Shown piece after piece: positions 1 through 12,690 of a stretch of DNA of 46,198 nucleotides (position 1 is its first letter; each line of letters starts with the position of its first letter). The notes under the pieces are model-generated. The model was given only the letters and a program-made list of their open reading frames with translations, had not been told where the DNA came from and did no database searches. Position numbers and translations under genes: made by a program. Location of the stretch: positions 1-46,198 of the forward strand of contig JAIXMF010000072.1 of assembly GCA_025201365.1 (NCBI GenBank), written 5' to 3'. The stretch is from Syncephalis plumigaleata (taxonomy: Eukaryota; Zoopagomycota; Zoopagomycetes; Zoopagales; Piptocephalidaceae).

Positions 1-1835
1 TTTTCGTGGTAACAGAAAGTAAACAGACTAGTATATGTATTCTAGCGTGTAAGAAGTGATATCGATTGATCAGTCTTTTCTCGTGTAGCGAGACTTTTAT
101 GAACAATACACTAGCGGAACACTAGTGGATCCGAATGGGATTTAGGGAAGAAAGACTATACAGATACAAAAAGCGATAAATGATAGACGATAGACGATAA
201 TGATAGATGATGAGCACACTGCGCTATTAGAAATAATTCAAAGATTTACTGGAACAGTATTACAATAAGGGAGGAATGTATATCTATCTCTAATAAGCAC
301 AGTTTCGATTTGGGATTAAGGCCACATATAACGGGATGATAGTAATAAAGAGAGGTCTACACTTTTAGAAGCATAGACGTATATTGTCGCCAAGTCTTGT
401 TGTGGGATACAAAAAGAAAAGAAAAGGTTAAGCTTCAATAATAACAACAATAATACTAATGATGGTAATAATAAGGAGCCAGGAAGCAATGTGGACGAGT
501 GGACAATATAGGGATATGGACAGCAAAAAAACGATAGAAATGATCGAGTGTAGTTAGTACTGAAGATGATGACAACAGTATATCAGCTATTGGTAAGCAC
601 TGAAGAAGAAGAAGAGGAAACCTAGCTTGGCGCTGGTTTATAAATGGTACTGAACAAACAGAGAGTTAATGATGGAAACCACAGAGGAAGGAAGAAGACG
701 GAACAACGGTGAGTAGAGTACGGATTTGACTGGGATAATTGATGGTCACGAATATATCGTATTGGCAAAGGTATGACCGCTAGATATATAACAGTTACGA
801 TCCACAAAACCGTGGCTGGTTTTCTTTTTTTTCTTCGCTGACTATATCGCCTCCCTGTTCGTGCCGAATAGTCGAAAAGGGAGCTCGACAACAGTGATGT
901 GGAGCATACCTATTACAGAGCCGCGGTAATATTAAGGAGAGCATATCTCTACCATTAGAGTAATGAATGTATTCGAATAATAATCACGAAGACGACCATA
1001 ATGTACGCTGTTCACAACGAGCGATAGTTGCAGAATGGGGTCGATGGCATTTGCCAAGGGGTGGCATTATGCAAGTACCATATATACGATATGGCCAGCC
1101 TGTATAGAATGAGTGGTATGTCGCTAGCTTCACGCCAATAACAAGCTGTGTGAATCTCAAACGAGAAAGAAAGAAAGAGAGAGAGAAAAGGGGAATGATG
1201 CTAGCGATGACTCGAAGGAGCTGTGATATAGGTATGATACATATATACATATACATACTACGCTGTAATGAATGAATGATGAGCGAAATGCCTATCTATC
1301 ATCGAAATGGTAATGCTGCACATTCTAACGGTCATTCAAGCCGAGTAATGTAGTCAAGTATTCTACATTCGAGATGTATGTACTACGTTTGCTATGGCAA
1401 CGAGCAATGCAATAGTCGTTACATAAAAAGGAGAGTACAAGGAGAGTACAAGATGCTGCCATCATCTTAGGCTTACTATGTTTGAATTAAGCCCCGAAAA
1501 AAGGAGATCATCATTGATGATAATGGCAATAAACAAGGGGGGAAACGATGATATTACCACGAATGGAAATAGTGTGCTCAATCACTTAATTCATCAATAA
1601 CATAGCAGGACACGTATAAATTAAAGCATAACAATACACTAGCAATATACACTATTCGCATTTGCAATGATGAGGATCACTTACCTGCTGCAATATACGG
1701 GATTCTAGTAAAGAGAGTAACGGAGTAATTGGACTATAATAGCACACGCCGTAATAATTGAGTGTAAAAATGTAGTGGCAGCACAACCAGGTGGTACCAG
1801 CAACCACAACAAAAGCTATATAAATTAAGGGGAAC

Positions 1836-1857
1836 TAGAGAGAGAGAGAGAGAGAGA
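1836..1857. repeat. (AG)n microsatellite
   Basis: An almost pure AG dinucleotide run of about 11 units lies inside the purine-rich spacer. It has no coding context. Confidence 0.9.
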
Positions 1858-2339
1858 TAAGTGGATAATAGAGAAGCGGAGGGCAACAACGCAAATTTAA
1901 TATCTGGAGAAAATACGATAATAATAATTCATAAAATGGAGGAGAATTCCAGTGTTTAAATGTCTGTCTGTGCACAGACGGCTGCGCACTAAAATTAGGG
2001 CAAGGTGAGAATATGTACGCGCAGTACCAGGCACTTTGTGTGTGAACCAAGTATGTACGACGCACGCACAGGAGAAACAAAAGAAGCAACACTTGCTTCT
2101 GTAACGGAGTAGTGGTAGCAGTGGTGGTAGTAGCAACCCCAACACCAGCAACAATAATAGTGATGGTGGCAATGGTGATGATTGAATCACAGTCGCGTGT
2201 AGCAATGGTGAACCAACTGAAACAAGCTACAACCGAAACGGCCTAAACAGGCGATTAGGCTAATAATAAAACTTGCTGCACGTACGTGAGATTTAGTAAC
2301 AACAGCAAGGGCAACAACAGAGTAATAGAGTAATAGAGA

Positions 2340-2391
2340 AAGGATGGGGATGAGGACGAGGACGGGGATGATGGTGGTGGTGGTGGTGGGA
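2340..2391. repeat. purine-rich GGTG/GGAYGA tract
   Basis: A G/A tract of GAGGACG-like units followed by a (GGT)n run. It is simple sequence in a non-coding spacer. Confidence 0.75.
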
Positions 2392-3060
2392 TAAAACAAT
2401 ATAGGTTAAGAATAGAGGGGATAGTGATGGACCGATGGACAACACGAAATAATAAACTGAACAGAAGGAAACACAAACAAGCACACGTATGTATTGATTG
2501 GGAACAGGGAAAGGACACAGGATTATTGATTGAATAGATGAATGAATGAATGAACGAAGGAGGCAAGTAACGGTCGGCGATATATATAAAAGTTAGCAAT
2601 GATGACAATCAGTGTAGATGAGCATGCCGTGTCACGAGAGGTGATGCAGACGGATTAGCATAGAAATGATGGCAACACTAATGATGATAATGATGATGAT
2701 GTTGATGATGAGGGTGATACGGCAAAATGGATGGACCCGATGACAAGCAATCAACCAAGCAAGCAAGTAGGAAAGAAGAAACCGCCTACCACATAGGACC
2801 CGTAGGATAGCGACAATGAGCACGCCAATTGCCTAATGGCCATCAAACCTTTGGCGACCGACTATTGAATAATTTCAGTTTTGCACGTAATCCGACTAGG
2901 AAAGCGTCATATGGCTTGCTACGTGAATTCGCCTCTTACAGGTAGTCAGGCGATAAATGATTAAACGAGAAAAAAAAAGGTCATCCACTAACCATATGGA
3001 CCTTGTTTTCTCTGTGTGTATCCTTCTTTTTCAGATTCCCTAGTCTGCAAGTGCTGATGA

Positions 3061-3118
3061 ATATGTGTATGTGTATATGTGTATATGTGTGTATGTGTGT
3101 ATGTGTGTATGTGTGTAC
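3061..3118. repeat. TGTA/TG-rich microsatellite
   Basis: Imperfect repeats of TGTGTA and TGTATG units. Open frames on either strand here encode only low-complexity Cys/Val or His/Thr peptides, which argues against coding. Confidence 0.85.
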
Positions 3119-3435
3119 GACTGTGTCTCGTGTATATGTGTGTGTGTCTCGTGTTGTATGTACGTGTGTGCGTGCCGACACGAGTAGGTGAACAAGGCGT
3201 ACCAACGTGTAGTGCGAATAGAGTGTACGCGTTGATGTGCATTTTCTGCTGCAGCATGATTACAAGTCTAGCAGTACTAGTCGGTAAAAAAGAAAACACA
3301 CACACGGAGAGACAAATGAATGAATGAATGAATGATGAGAAATGGTCGTATCTATGGTGCATGCCATTTACCGACAGCGTAGAAATGATAATGTCACCAA
3401 GAACCATTAGAGTGTGGGAAGCAGGCAAGCTAATT

Positions 3436-3481
3436 ATTTAGCTAGCTAGCTAGTTGGTTAGTTAGTTAGTTAGTTAGTTAG
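3436..3481. repeat. (GCTA)n followed by (GTTA)n
   Basis: Two adjacent tetranucleotide runs, first TAGC units and then TTAG units, about 46 bp in total. The second run looks derived from the first by a one-base change that was then amplified. Confidence 0.85.
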
Positions 3482-4195
3482 CATTGAAGAGATAAAAGAC
3501 GGAGAGGGAGAGATCCCGTTAACGAGGTCAAAAGATGATCGTCGTATGCATCCGATGCACTTCAAAAGAAGAAAAAGACCGAATGAGCATCATTTCTTCG
3601 AAACCATATACAGGAGGTCAATCCTAGGAGGATGGTCGCTTGCTAACTTGTCAGGAATAGAGATTGTCTAAGACGTCAAAAGTGACAAAAATAAACCTAG
3701 TGACTACTCTGAAGCTTGGCGTATAGCTCCGAAATCTAGGGCAAAGGCCAACCGTATTGTACTACATCACCACGAGAGCGAGCGAGCAAGTGCGAGTGGG
3801 AAACTCGGATTACAGACGTGCATAAACCGACAAGGCCATAGCGAGCACGATTAATTATGGAGTAAATGAGTAGCCGATGACGACAGAATAGCACGCGTGT
3901 TCCTCCGCTAATGATGTTAATCAGCGTGTTATTAATTATTGCTAATGGTTCATTGTCATTATTGATGTATACACGCGAACACATGTACGTAGATGTGTGT
4001 GTGCGTATTTGTATATATACCCTACGCGAATGAATGAATGAATGAACAAATGAACATGGCATGTGTCTACTGCAAAGATATCAAGAGTAAATCCCAGGCA
4101 CTACCGCAGTTAACGTTACATGTGTACCTGCTTATCTTCGCATATGCCGATAACTACGAGTGTATTGCTAGTATGCCATGGATGAGTACATGAAC

Positions 4196-4257
4196 GTGTC
4201 TATGTGTCTATGTGTGTGTGCGTGTATGTACGTGTGTATGTGTGTATGTGTGCGTGA
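4196..4257. repeat. TG-rich degenerate microsatellite
   Basis: Alternating TGTCTA, TGTGTG and TGTATG units of the same flavour as the repeat near 3061. Non-coding. Confidence 0.75.
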
Positions 4258-5516
4258 CCCTTTGTTCTAGTATATGTCTATATGCGCATGTGTATGTGTG
4301 GGAATTGGATTGGATTGTCGTAACGCTTGCTCGGTGAAGATACAGCACCGCACCTCATACAAGCCACTCGGCAGGAGTTTATTGTCGGAAGTAACGACCG
4401 ATGTGCAGACTATGTGACATGTGTTATGGCACATGCAGCGTTCTACATGCTCCGTACTATGGTAAGCATGCATGCTGCAAAGGATTGCCCATCAGAAATG
4501 TATACTTCAAAGTAACAGAACAATTGAATTGGCATTCTAGTATCGATTAAGAAATCGTAAAGTCAATACAATCAATCATTACTACATTGTAATAATGGAC
4601 GCTAATGCCATACGACATTATTATCACAATCAATGGTTAGCTAATATATTATTTTCATAAACATGTGCAAATCTCACATGGACTTTCTTGCATAATATGA
4701 ATACGTGTTTTTACATATAGTAAGTAGTATAGCACATAATGGTGGAAATACTCGTTGATATCATTAGGTCAAGCTTTCTATCGTATGATCCCTGTAGTTT
4801 AACACGCACACTCGCACACACCCATACACATGTTGTCATGAGCAACCACAAGTGATACGTCTATGACAATGTATCCTTTGAAATAATACAAACCTTACTA
4901 GTTATCTCTCTTTACCTACTTGATTTAAATTAATTCCGAGATGCCACATGTGGCTGCCAAGCCCATCCTATTGATTTGCTAAAAATGGATTCTAACAAAC
5001 CATTGATCATAATCCAGACACTTCTTTACAATTTAACACCGTTTGTGTACACATGTGCGTATACGTATATCCGTGCTTGTTTCTGTGTTTATCCATATGT
5101 ACGCACGCGCGTGTGGATGTGTGTATACCACACAACATTACACTGTTATAAATCAAACAATGATTGCTACTTGTGCATACCTATTCCTCAGCGCGTGCAT
5201 TTGCATAGATTGGCATGCTATACTGGTTTATTAGTGGTCACACTGAGCGACAACTGTTTTCCCGGTAATGGTCTAGCTTTCTAGACCGATGCCATGCCAT
5301 CTACTATACTAGCAAGCAAGTCTGGATTGGCACATTCGTCATTGCCAATGTGTCGAATATTATGCATTGTCGTTCAAGCCCATTGATTAATCCTACCAAT
5401 CCACTATGACGACATTAATGCATAGCAAGTGTTGTGTCATTATCAAGCAAATAATAGCAATTTTTATCTAATTATAATATTGTGTTCTTCACAAAAAATA
5501 ACATCATTCACGTTCA

Positions 5517-7657
5517 TTATTGTCTCCAACTAAAGGAATAGTAGTAATAATAAAATAGAATATGTTAATTCCTATCAATATACTAATCGTATAACAATAT
5601 TGCTACTTACAGTTTTAGTACTCGATCTTTGCCACCACTTGCCACGCGTTGACCATCTGGACTCCAATCCACCGTGTAGACCTACAATGGATCAAGTTAA
5701 TTAGTGATCATTCGTATTACTATTCAAAATCACTTACTTCATCCGCATGACCAGGTAGATCGAGAAGAAGTTTACGTGTACGTAACTCCCAAACCTTCAA
5801 TGTGCTATCCTTACTGCCACTAAGAATAAGGCGTGAATCGGCCGACCAACACACTTGGTAGACTGCACCGACATGACCGCGTAATGAGGTGAGGAAATTA
5901 CCGGTGCGCGCATCCCACAGCTTTACAGAGTTGTCGAATGAGGCACTGGCCAAGGTACGACCATCGGGCGAGAAACAGACTTGATTGACTAGTTTCTGAT
6001 GCCCAGTCATACGCGTCAATGGTTTCTTTGATGTTTCCGGTTCCCATAAATACATGGTGAAGTCGTCTGATCCCGATACTAATCGTTCCTTTTGCCCGCC
6101 CAACGCATCTTCATATCGTTTCTGTGCCGCTAAACGAGCTATAAATAAATTCGAATTAGAACTATTACTGCCATGATTGCTATGATTATTACGTACCTTC
6201 CTCATCGTCAGTGGGACGTTGTCCATTATGATCGAATGGACCAATTCTCATTGCATAGTCGACATTCAACGCCATCGTATTAACCTAACACGATATAAGT
6301 CAGATTAATTGACATGCTTATTAGCATTCCATGTCCATATCTCACTTACCCAGTGTGCGTGTCCTTTAAGCACCTTGACTAACACGCCTGTGTCGGCATT
6401 CCATACCATGATCGACTTATCCTGTGATCCGGTATAAATGAATCCACTACCGCCCCATCGAACACATGTCACGGCAGCCGTATGACTGGACAAGGTGAAT
6501 AGTGTTCGCTTGTTAATCACATCCCAAACGCGTACTGTCTTGTCCTTGGAAGCACTGGCCAAACGATTGCATTTCGTATTCCTAGTTCAACAATAATTAG
6601 CAAGTCAATATCATCTCACCTAGCATTCAGTTATTATCCTGCATTCCTACTCACCGATGGAATGGCTCCCATGCCAGACACGTAATCCACTTGGTGTGTC
6701 CTCTCAATGGTGCGCCCACTGCCTTTCCAGTAGTAGGATCCCAAATACGAATCTATTGCCATGATGCATGAATCATTCATAGTCGTGTCATCATCGCCAA
6801 CTAAAATCATCAGCTTACCGTTTTATCCATACTACCCGAGGCGAGCCATCGAGCATCAGGCGACCACGCCGTGTAGAGCACCCAGTTCTTGTGTTCAGTA
6901 CCCGTGAAGTGTGGTGTTTCCGTGTTCAAATCCCAAAAGCGTACAGTTGTATCGCCTAGTTTCGCACACCATCACTTCATTAATTATGGTCGAGTTATTC
7001 AACTAATTCTCGTCTGTAAAGCAGCTACCTGATCCACTTGCTAATTGACGACCATCTGGACTAAAACTGACATTTAATACCGCTTCCGTGTGACCTAGTC
7101 AACAAGTCCATCTAGTCAGATAACAAGTAGGATACAATATATATATATCAATGGCTAGTAATGGTCATACATACCGGATAATGAGGAACTACAACGAGTA
7201 ACGGCACGTACACGAAATACGGCCAATGGCTGATAAATCACTTCAATCGTGTCTTCCGTTGTACGCTTGCCTGGTCTTAGGATGTCCTGCCATAAATTAT
7301 CTAGAATCTCGGTGGCTTCTACTCGAAAGGCATAGGGTGTTGCTTCCTCCTACGACATTATCATGTTCATTACGTGTTAGCCTACACTAGCTGAGTCATT
7401 GTAGTTATACTTACATTTTGTAGTAATTCATTAAGCAACAACTCAAGCTGTTCCCGTGTCACACCGCAAGGAACGCTTAGTGGTGGCAGTGTCTTCTCGG
7501 TTGGCTGTTCAACTGCATCGCCGCCTTCTTCTGCTCCTTCTTTCGAAGTCTCTATGGTAGTTGCATCGTGTGATTTCAAGTGAATAATCACGTTAGTGTC
7601 CTCTGGTGGATTAGCAGTGGCCTCATCAACTCGACGCTTCTTGTGAACTAACACCAT
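5517..7657 (-). CDS. RSA4: Notchless/Rsa4-type WD40 ribosome assembly factor
   Basis: A ten-exon model gives 507 residues with every junction in frame. Minus-strand exons are 7657-7415, 7349-7175, 7094-7029, 6955-6819, 6752-6655, 6581-6350, 6284-6197, 6138-5738, 5681-5611 and 5529-5517. The first ~110 residues carry the NLE (ubiquitin-like) domain, and residues ~140-507 form the WD40 propeller with repeated SPDG, WSPD and ASGS motifs. The string RLVSGSDDFT and the C-terminal GGKDRVLKLWRQ are family hallmarks. In the family, the NLE domain engages the MIDAS domain of the AAA ATPase Rea1/midasin during 60S pre-ribosome maturation in the nucleus and nucleolus. The start is the Met of MVLVHKKRR; upstream frame lacks a plausible Met. 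The last exon contributes only four residues plus the stop and is easily missed, because exon 9 runs straight into a TAA that overlaps the donor. Length matches the usual ~500 aa. Confidence 0.93.
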
Positions 7658-9322
7658 AGTAGTAATTACTGAAGCAATAAAGGAATAAAAGAGCTGCAAA
7701 GGATAATTCGAAAAAAAAGAAAAAAATACTGCGAATGATAATGATCCTTTTTGGTGTATGATCTGTCTGTAGTGTGCTACAAATCATTATGTTACCATTT
7801 TGCTAATGAAATAAGTAGTAAATAATCACTGTATACACTCTTGCACTATTCATGATAATCATTGTAGAATTACTATAATAAAAAGTCATTGTTATTGACA
7901 CATCTATAGGAAGAATAGGATGGAATGAGTAGTAAGGAAATCATACTCGACGCACTGAACTATTCGATGATAAGAATGTCAAGAAACCAAAGAGAGGAAA
8001 AGAGCAAAGAAACTAAATACTAATAATAAGCAGCAGGATAAAGATAAAAGTGAATTAACATTGCCGCTTAAGTAATGCGCAACTCATTGTCGTATAGAAT
8101 AAAAAGTACTAATCGACGAAGGAGAAGAGCATACTAGAGTTGGTTAATCATATAAATGTATATATATAAGAGAGAGAGATGATAAAAAGAGGAATAGTAT
8201 AATCATAATAACAAAAAGGTTACTCGTATTGATCGATGACAATGGAGTGTATATGTACATCTTTCATAAAAGCAACGGGATAGTAATGCAACAAAAGATA
8301 CTACTACTGCTCGCGGGTAATGGTGCCTGATTAAACATCGAAATAGTTTATACAAATCAGCACACCATCCCATATACCGCGACGCGTACGTAAATATCCC
8401 TTCGTTTGCACGCATTACCAAGCCTAGAAAGGCTAAAGAGAAAAAAGGGTAAGTTTAGCAGAATAAAATAATAGATAGTTGTGTATCAAGTAGAAGTAAT
8501 AATAATAATAATAATAGATAATAAAAGTCGTCATGTGTCTTAAATAGAGGACAGAGCATCCTCTAAACGTATTAGCATACACATACACATACATATGCGA
8601 TATATATATACATGTGTGCGTGTTACCAAACACTAAAAAAAGATAATTAATTACGTATTAGAAAATGAACGGTATAAGGAACCGTACACTTTCACGCATT
8701 ATACAATTGACGACGAGATACGTGTCTTATATCTCAAAAGATGAAAAGTAGAGGTGAGTGTGAGTGTGAGTGTGAGTGATTGAAAGGGAGAAGCAACGAT
8801 GCTATGCGATATAGTGTGATATGCAAATGGTAGAAGATAAATAGAATTAAATAAATCTGAACTGTACAATAAAGGCAAATAGATAACAGATATAGTCGAA
8901 TGGATAGCTGGTATATAAGTGCGTGATGGATACTACCAAACGTAAAGTGTTTGGGAAAAGAGCCCACGTATTATAATAATAATAACCAGGCTACTATTAC
9001 AGTGCAGATAAGAATAGACGAGGACGACGTCGATGTTGGTTATCATCATCATCGTCATCGTCATCGTCAAACGTGGTTCCAGAGCATGATGACCAAGTAG
9101 GCAGAGTCGATATGCTTCATGTATCGTAATGGAGGGCAGTCATCAGTTAAAGAAGAAAGAGGAGAAGAGTGGAGGAGTAAATACAGTTGGAACCAAAAAA
9201 GTACGACATCTTCTAAGCTGGCTGACCAACTGCATCCATTCCAATATGGTAAATTACGAAAAGAAAGAGGCCAATCTTGATTATCTACTGAGCCAAACCA
9301 ATCGCCGAAATAATATCGGCCC
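7658..9322. other. intergenic spacer between Notchless and kinase genes
   Basis: AT-rich, with a purine-biased + strand and a few short repeats: (AG)n near 8170, (AATA)n near 8500, GTGAGT units near 8755-8780 and CATCGT units near 9045-9070. It serves as the upstream region of the minus-strand Notchless gene and as the 3' flank of the kinase gene. No supported gene was found. Confidence 0.6.
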
Positions 9323-11295
9323 TTAACACTCGAGATAAGTGTCGGACCAACGAGCTGGCAATATACGATCGAATGCACTGCCGTTATTATTATTGGTGGT
9401 GGCGGTGGCGTCATTAGTAGTAACCGTAATCGATCGTTGTTCCGCTGATTCCGTAGGCATTTGCTGCGGTAGATCGATGGTAGGGGTTTGGCTTCGTTCA
9501 CGTTGATAACGGTCTTTCTTTTGCAATTTAGCAAGCTCCTCGACTGCTTGTAAAGCCGATGGTATAACACGGGGCATATACTCGACAAGCGTGTCATCGT
9601 GGTTAGCCTTCGTGGGATCGCAGCTGGCTCTACCTGGATTGACCATCATCGTCAAGTCGAGTTGGCCATTCTTAGCAGGCGTGATATACTGCTGCTGATG
9701 CTCAGCGTCGGCCGAATGATGATTGATACAGGATAGATCGGTGGAGGACGTGCCGGGTGTCGGTGTCGAGTGAATCTCGTCGTCGCTCTCAACTTCGGTC
9801 GAGTCATCCAACGTGCTCTCCTCAAGCGATGGTGTCGGTGATGGTGGCATCACATCGTCGTCACTACCATTGCTCACGGCAGCGGCTTGACAGTCGATCG
9901 TGATAGCATGATGATGTTCCGGCGATTGCTTCACCTCATCGTGCGCACTAATCACCGAGGCCACATCTTCACATACCACGTCGGACCAAAAGTTAACACA
10001 CGAACGTACCGATTCATACAGCTCATTCAGGGTGCAGCGTGTATGAGGATTTGGATCGAGTGCTCGGCGTAGAATACGATGCACATCTTCCGTAACGGGT
10101 AGGATACGAGCGAGGGCACGATGTGGATCACGTAGATAGTAAGCGTAGGCTTGATCCGACATATCTGCTCGTCGCCATGGATTACGACGACTTGTTAGAT
10201 TACAAAGCAGAATACCTAATGACCAGACATCGCTGGCCGACGTACTATAGGCATGAGGAGCGGGTAAGACAAAGCCATCGTCGTCGTCCTCTTCATCTTC
10301 ACTCTGGCTGTGGAAACCATAACGATAGGGGATGGAATCGTTGAGCTCGTCATTATCCGAGTCCGAGTCGTATCCGTTGGATCCTACGCGCAATAAACAT
10401 TCTAATGGAAAAGGAGTCATGTCACACACATAAATATGTAAACAAATCATTTGTTAGCATGGTGACACCACTGATAGGTACAACACACACGCCACGCACA
10501 CACACATCGAGAGGAATAACTCAAGTGATGTCTTGTATATCCCACAAAAAGTCAAAGTTAATTACCTGGACTCATGTAGAAAGGCGAGCCACATCCACGT
10601 TCAGTGCTCCAGGCATGCTCGGTCGCTAGACCAAAATCGCCCAGGCAAACGTGTAAACGACCATCACGGCCACGTTGGACCAATAGATTCTCGGGCTTAA
10701 TGTCACGATGATAAACGCCTACACGATGGCAATGGGAGACCGCTTGGCAGGCTTCGAGGAAGAGACGTCTCGCCTCACGCTCACCACCACGTAGACCCAC
10801 GTCACAAATAAGGGAGAAGAGATCACCCTCTGGACAGTAGTCAAGGACTAGGTAAGCGCCGAATGCATTGTAGGCTGCATCGTGTAACGACAGGACGCGC
10901 GGATGATTGGAGCAACGAGAATGCAGCGTTGCTTCGAACCGATGCTGTACGGATGGTACCTGTGGTGCGGCCGGCATATCACGCAATTTGCAGCGTAGGA
11001 CGTCTTTGCTATAGGTGGCCAAATGGTTTAGCTGACTATCGTTTGGCATATGCTTGACGGCATAGCACTGACGACTTGTTTCCTCGATGGCTTCATAGAC
11101 GGTACCGCTGGCACCACTGTTAAGGACACGGGTCAAGCGAAGACGGAATCGTTCGGTCTTGAGGGTTTGCCCCAATAGTGGAGCTTCGGGCGTGGGTTCA
11201 GCGGTGGGTAAAGGCGGCAGTTGTTGCTGATCCGACAATGACGACATCTGAGCGGAACCTGCTTCGTTCATGCGATGACGAGTGCAATGTGCCAT
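9323..11295 (-). CDS. Ran1/Pat1-like serine/threonine protein kinase
   Basis: Two exons (11295-10566 and 10401-9323) give 602 residues. The kinase domain spans about residues 50-370: glycine loop NSGASGTVY (~59-67), ATP lysine K81 in YAVKH, likely alpha-C E121, catalytic loop HRDIKPEN (D198), DFG (D220) and GSPFYMSPE ending at E244. The intron falls inside the Glu codon of SPE. Downstream, DVWSLGILLCNLTSRRNPW and the short DP..R segment resemble the fungal Ran1/Pat1, Ksp1, Sks1 and Vhs1 group, which acts in meiosis and nutrient signalling. An acidic Ser/Asp/Glu insert of roughly 40 residues separates SPE from DVWSLG. The C-terminal ~230 residues are acidic and then Thr/Gln-rich, probably disordered. 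Met9 and Met17 are alternative starts. The kinase assignment is firm; the subfamily is inferred from motif wording. Confidence 0.9.
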
Positions 11296-12278
11296 GATTA
11301 CTGCAATGGTAATGGTGGCAATAATAGTAACAATGGGTTATTGTCGTAATAAAATAATACAATGATGATGATATGAGCTATCAATCAATCAATGGGATAC
11401 ACAATACCGAGATAGGTAGAATCCAAGTAGAAAGATGATTGGTGACAACAAAACAATTTGTAGTCACACAACAGGAGATACCGCCCACAAGCGATAAGTG
11501 GAAGGCTCAAATAGGCGTACACACACACGCGCGTGGCAGTTGGGAACACGGATCGTAGTAGATGGGTGTGTGCGAATGGAAATAAAGAGGAGGGACGTCC
11601 TTACAATCGAGAGACGTTTATACTAAAATACAGCAAGGATATAGGAGGAACACAGTCGTCGTCAACAACAATGGTGAGGACAGCAAATATTTGTATGAAA
11701 TGATACGAGGTGTGTTAACGTATAATACAAACACACACACACACCACGTAAGAGTATACAACAAGTACTGTTAGAAAAAATAAATAGAATAAAGATCGTT
11801 AATAGTTAAACAGAGCTACAAGGCGACTAGCCGTAAAGGTAAGAGGGTACACGTAAGAGAAAATAAGGGCGGTCTAGTCTCGTTGATCGATAGGTAAAAC
11901 AAAGTAGTGTTTACCACAATAAATGAATGAATGAATGATGTTATAAAAGCTAGATGTAGTGAAAGAAAAGGATGAATGCGACTAGCAAGTGGAGGGCAAT
12001 ATACAAGCAATGATGTGTACACGCTCCAACACCTAAGAAATCCTTAATAAAAAAAGACAACACACGGTCACAATTAACAGACCGACAACGACAATCACGG
12101 TAGAGAGAGAATGAGTGAGAGAGAAAGAGGATGGATTGCCACGTAAAACAAGGAAATGATGCCGAGTACGTAACCGATCAAAAAGGTACCAGACGACTCG
12201 ACGGCAACACAGTATCAATGATAAATAAAATGAATATAAAAAAGAAAAGGATACACTCAATGACAATGGCTTGAGAAC

Positions 12279-12313
12279 GAGTGAGTGAGTGAGTAAGTAA
12301 GTGAGTAAGTAAG
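12279..12313. repeat. (GAGT)n / (AAGT)n microsatellite
   Basis: Tetranucleotide GAGT units change to AAGT units within the tract. Non-coding context. Confidence 0.85.
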
Positions 12314-12645
12314 AGGATAATGATGACGATGGCGATGACGATGATTGTGACAGCGACAGTTAAAAAAAGAGAAAGATAAAAGGATATCGAAGGTGATAAT
12401 GATAAGCGTGTACAAGAGTGAGAAAGAATAAGATGATGAAAAGACAACGAAAAAGGTCGTTGAAGAAAGGCGCGATTGAAGCAGCCAACTAATGAAGAGT
12501 AGAAGTTAAAGAAACTGGGGCGGTTAACGCGACGTAGCACGTTCTTTTATGGATAGCGTCGATGTTGCTAATAATAATAATGATGATGGTGATGTGAGGC
12601 ATGGCTATGCCGCGTGGATGAGCGGGGTGATGATGACAGACTTTG

Positions 12646-12647
<2 letters not shown>

Positions 12648-12678
<31 letters not shown>
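12648..12678. repeat. (TG)n microsatellite
   Basis: About 15 uninterrupted TG units followed by degenerate TATG units up to about 12702. Non-coding. Confidence 0.9.

Positions 12679-12690
<12 letters not shown>

Larger units (their letters stand above)
1..5516. other. gene-poor region, 5.5 kb
   Basis: I see no coding exon that I can support here. All open frames are short, of biased composition (Ser/Leu/Pro/Tyr or Val/Cys runs) and without recognisable domains. Up to about 2800 the + strand is strongly purine-rich (A and G), so the minus strand reads as long C/T tracts. From about 3000 the sequence turns to TG-rich and TATG-type simple repeats, and after 4500 it is AT-rich spacer leading to the 3' end of the Notchless gene. 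A single good donor-like site on the minus strand near 1680-1687 could belong to a non-coding transcript, but no exon pair could be built around it. Confidence 0.6.

Noticed and set aside
1835-2608. Several overlapping minus-strand open frames rich in Leu, Ser, Pro and Ile
   Set aside because: They are reverse readings of purine-rich simple sequence, with no domain, no splice logic and several frames open at once.
2988-3428. 146-codon minus-strand frame
   Set aside because: Its His/Thr/Tyr-rich text comes from the TGTATG repeat; no conserved motif.
9067-9597. 176-codon minus-strand frame overlapping the kinase 3' end
   Set aside because: It overlaps the kinase C-terminal exon in another frame and has no family resemblance.
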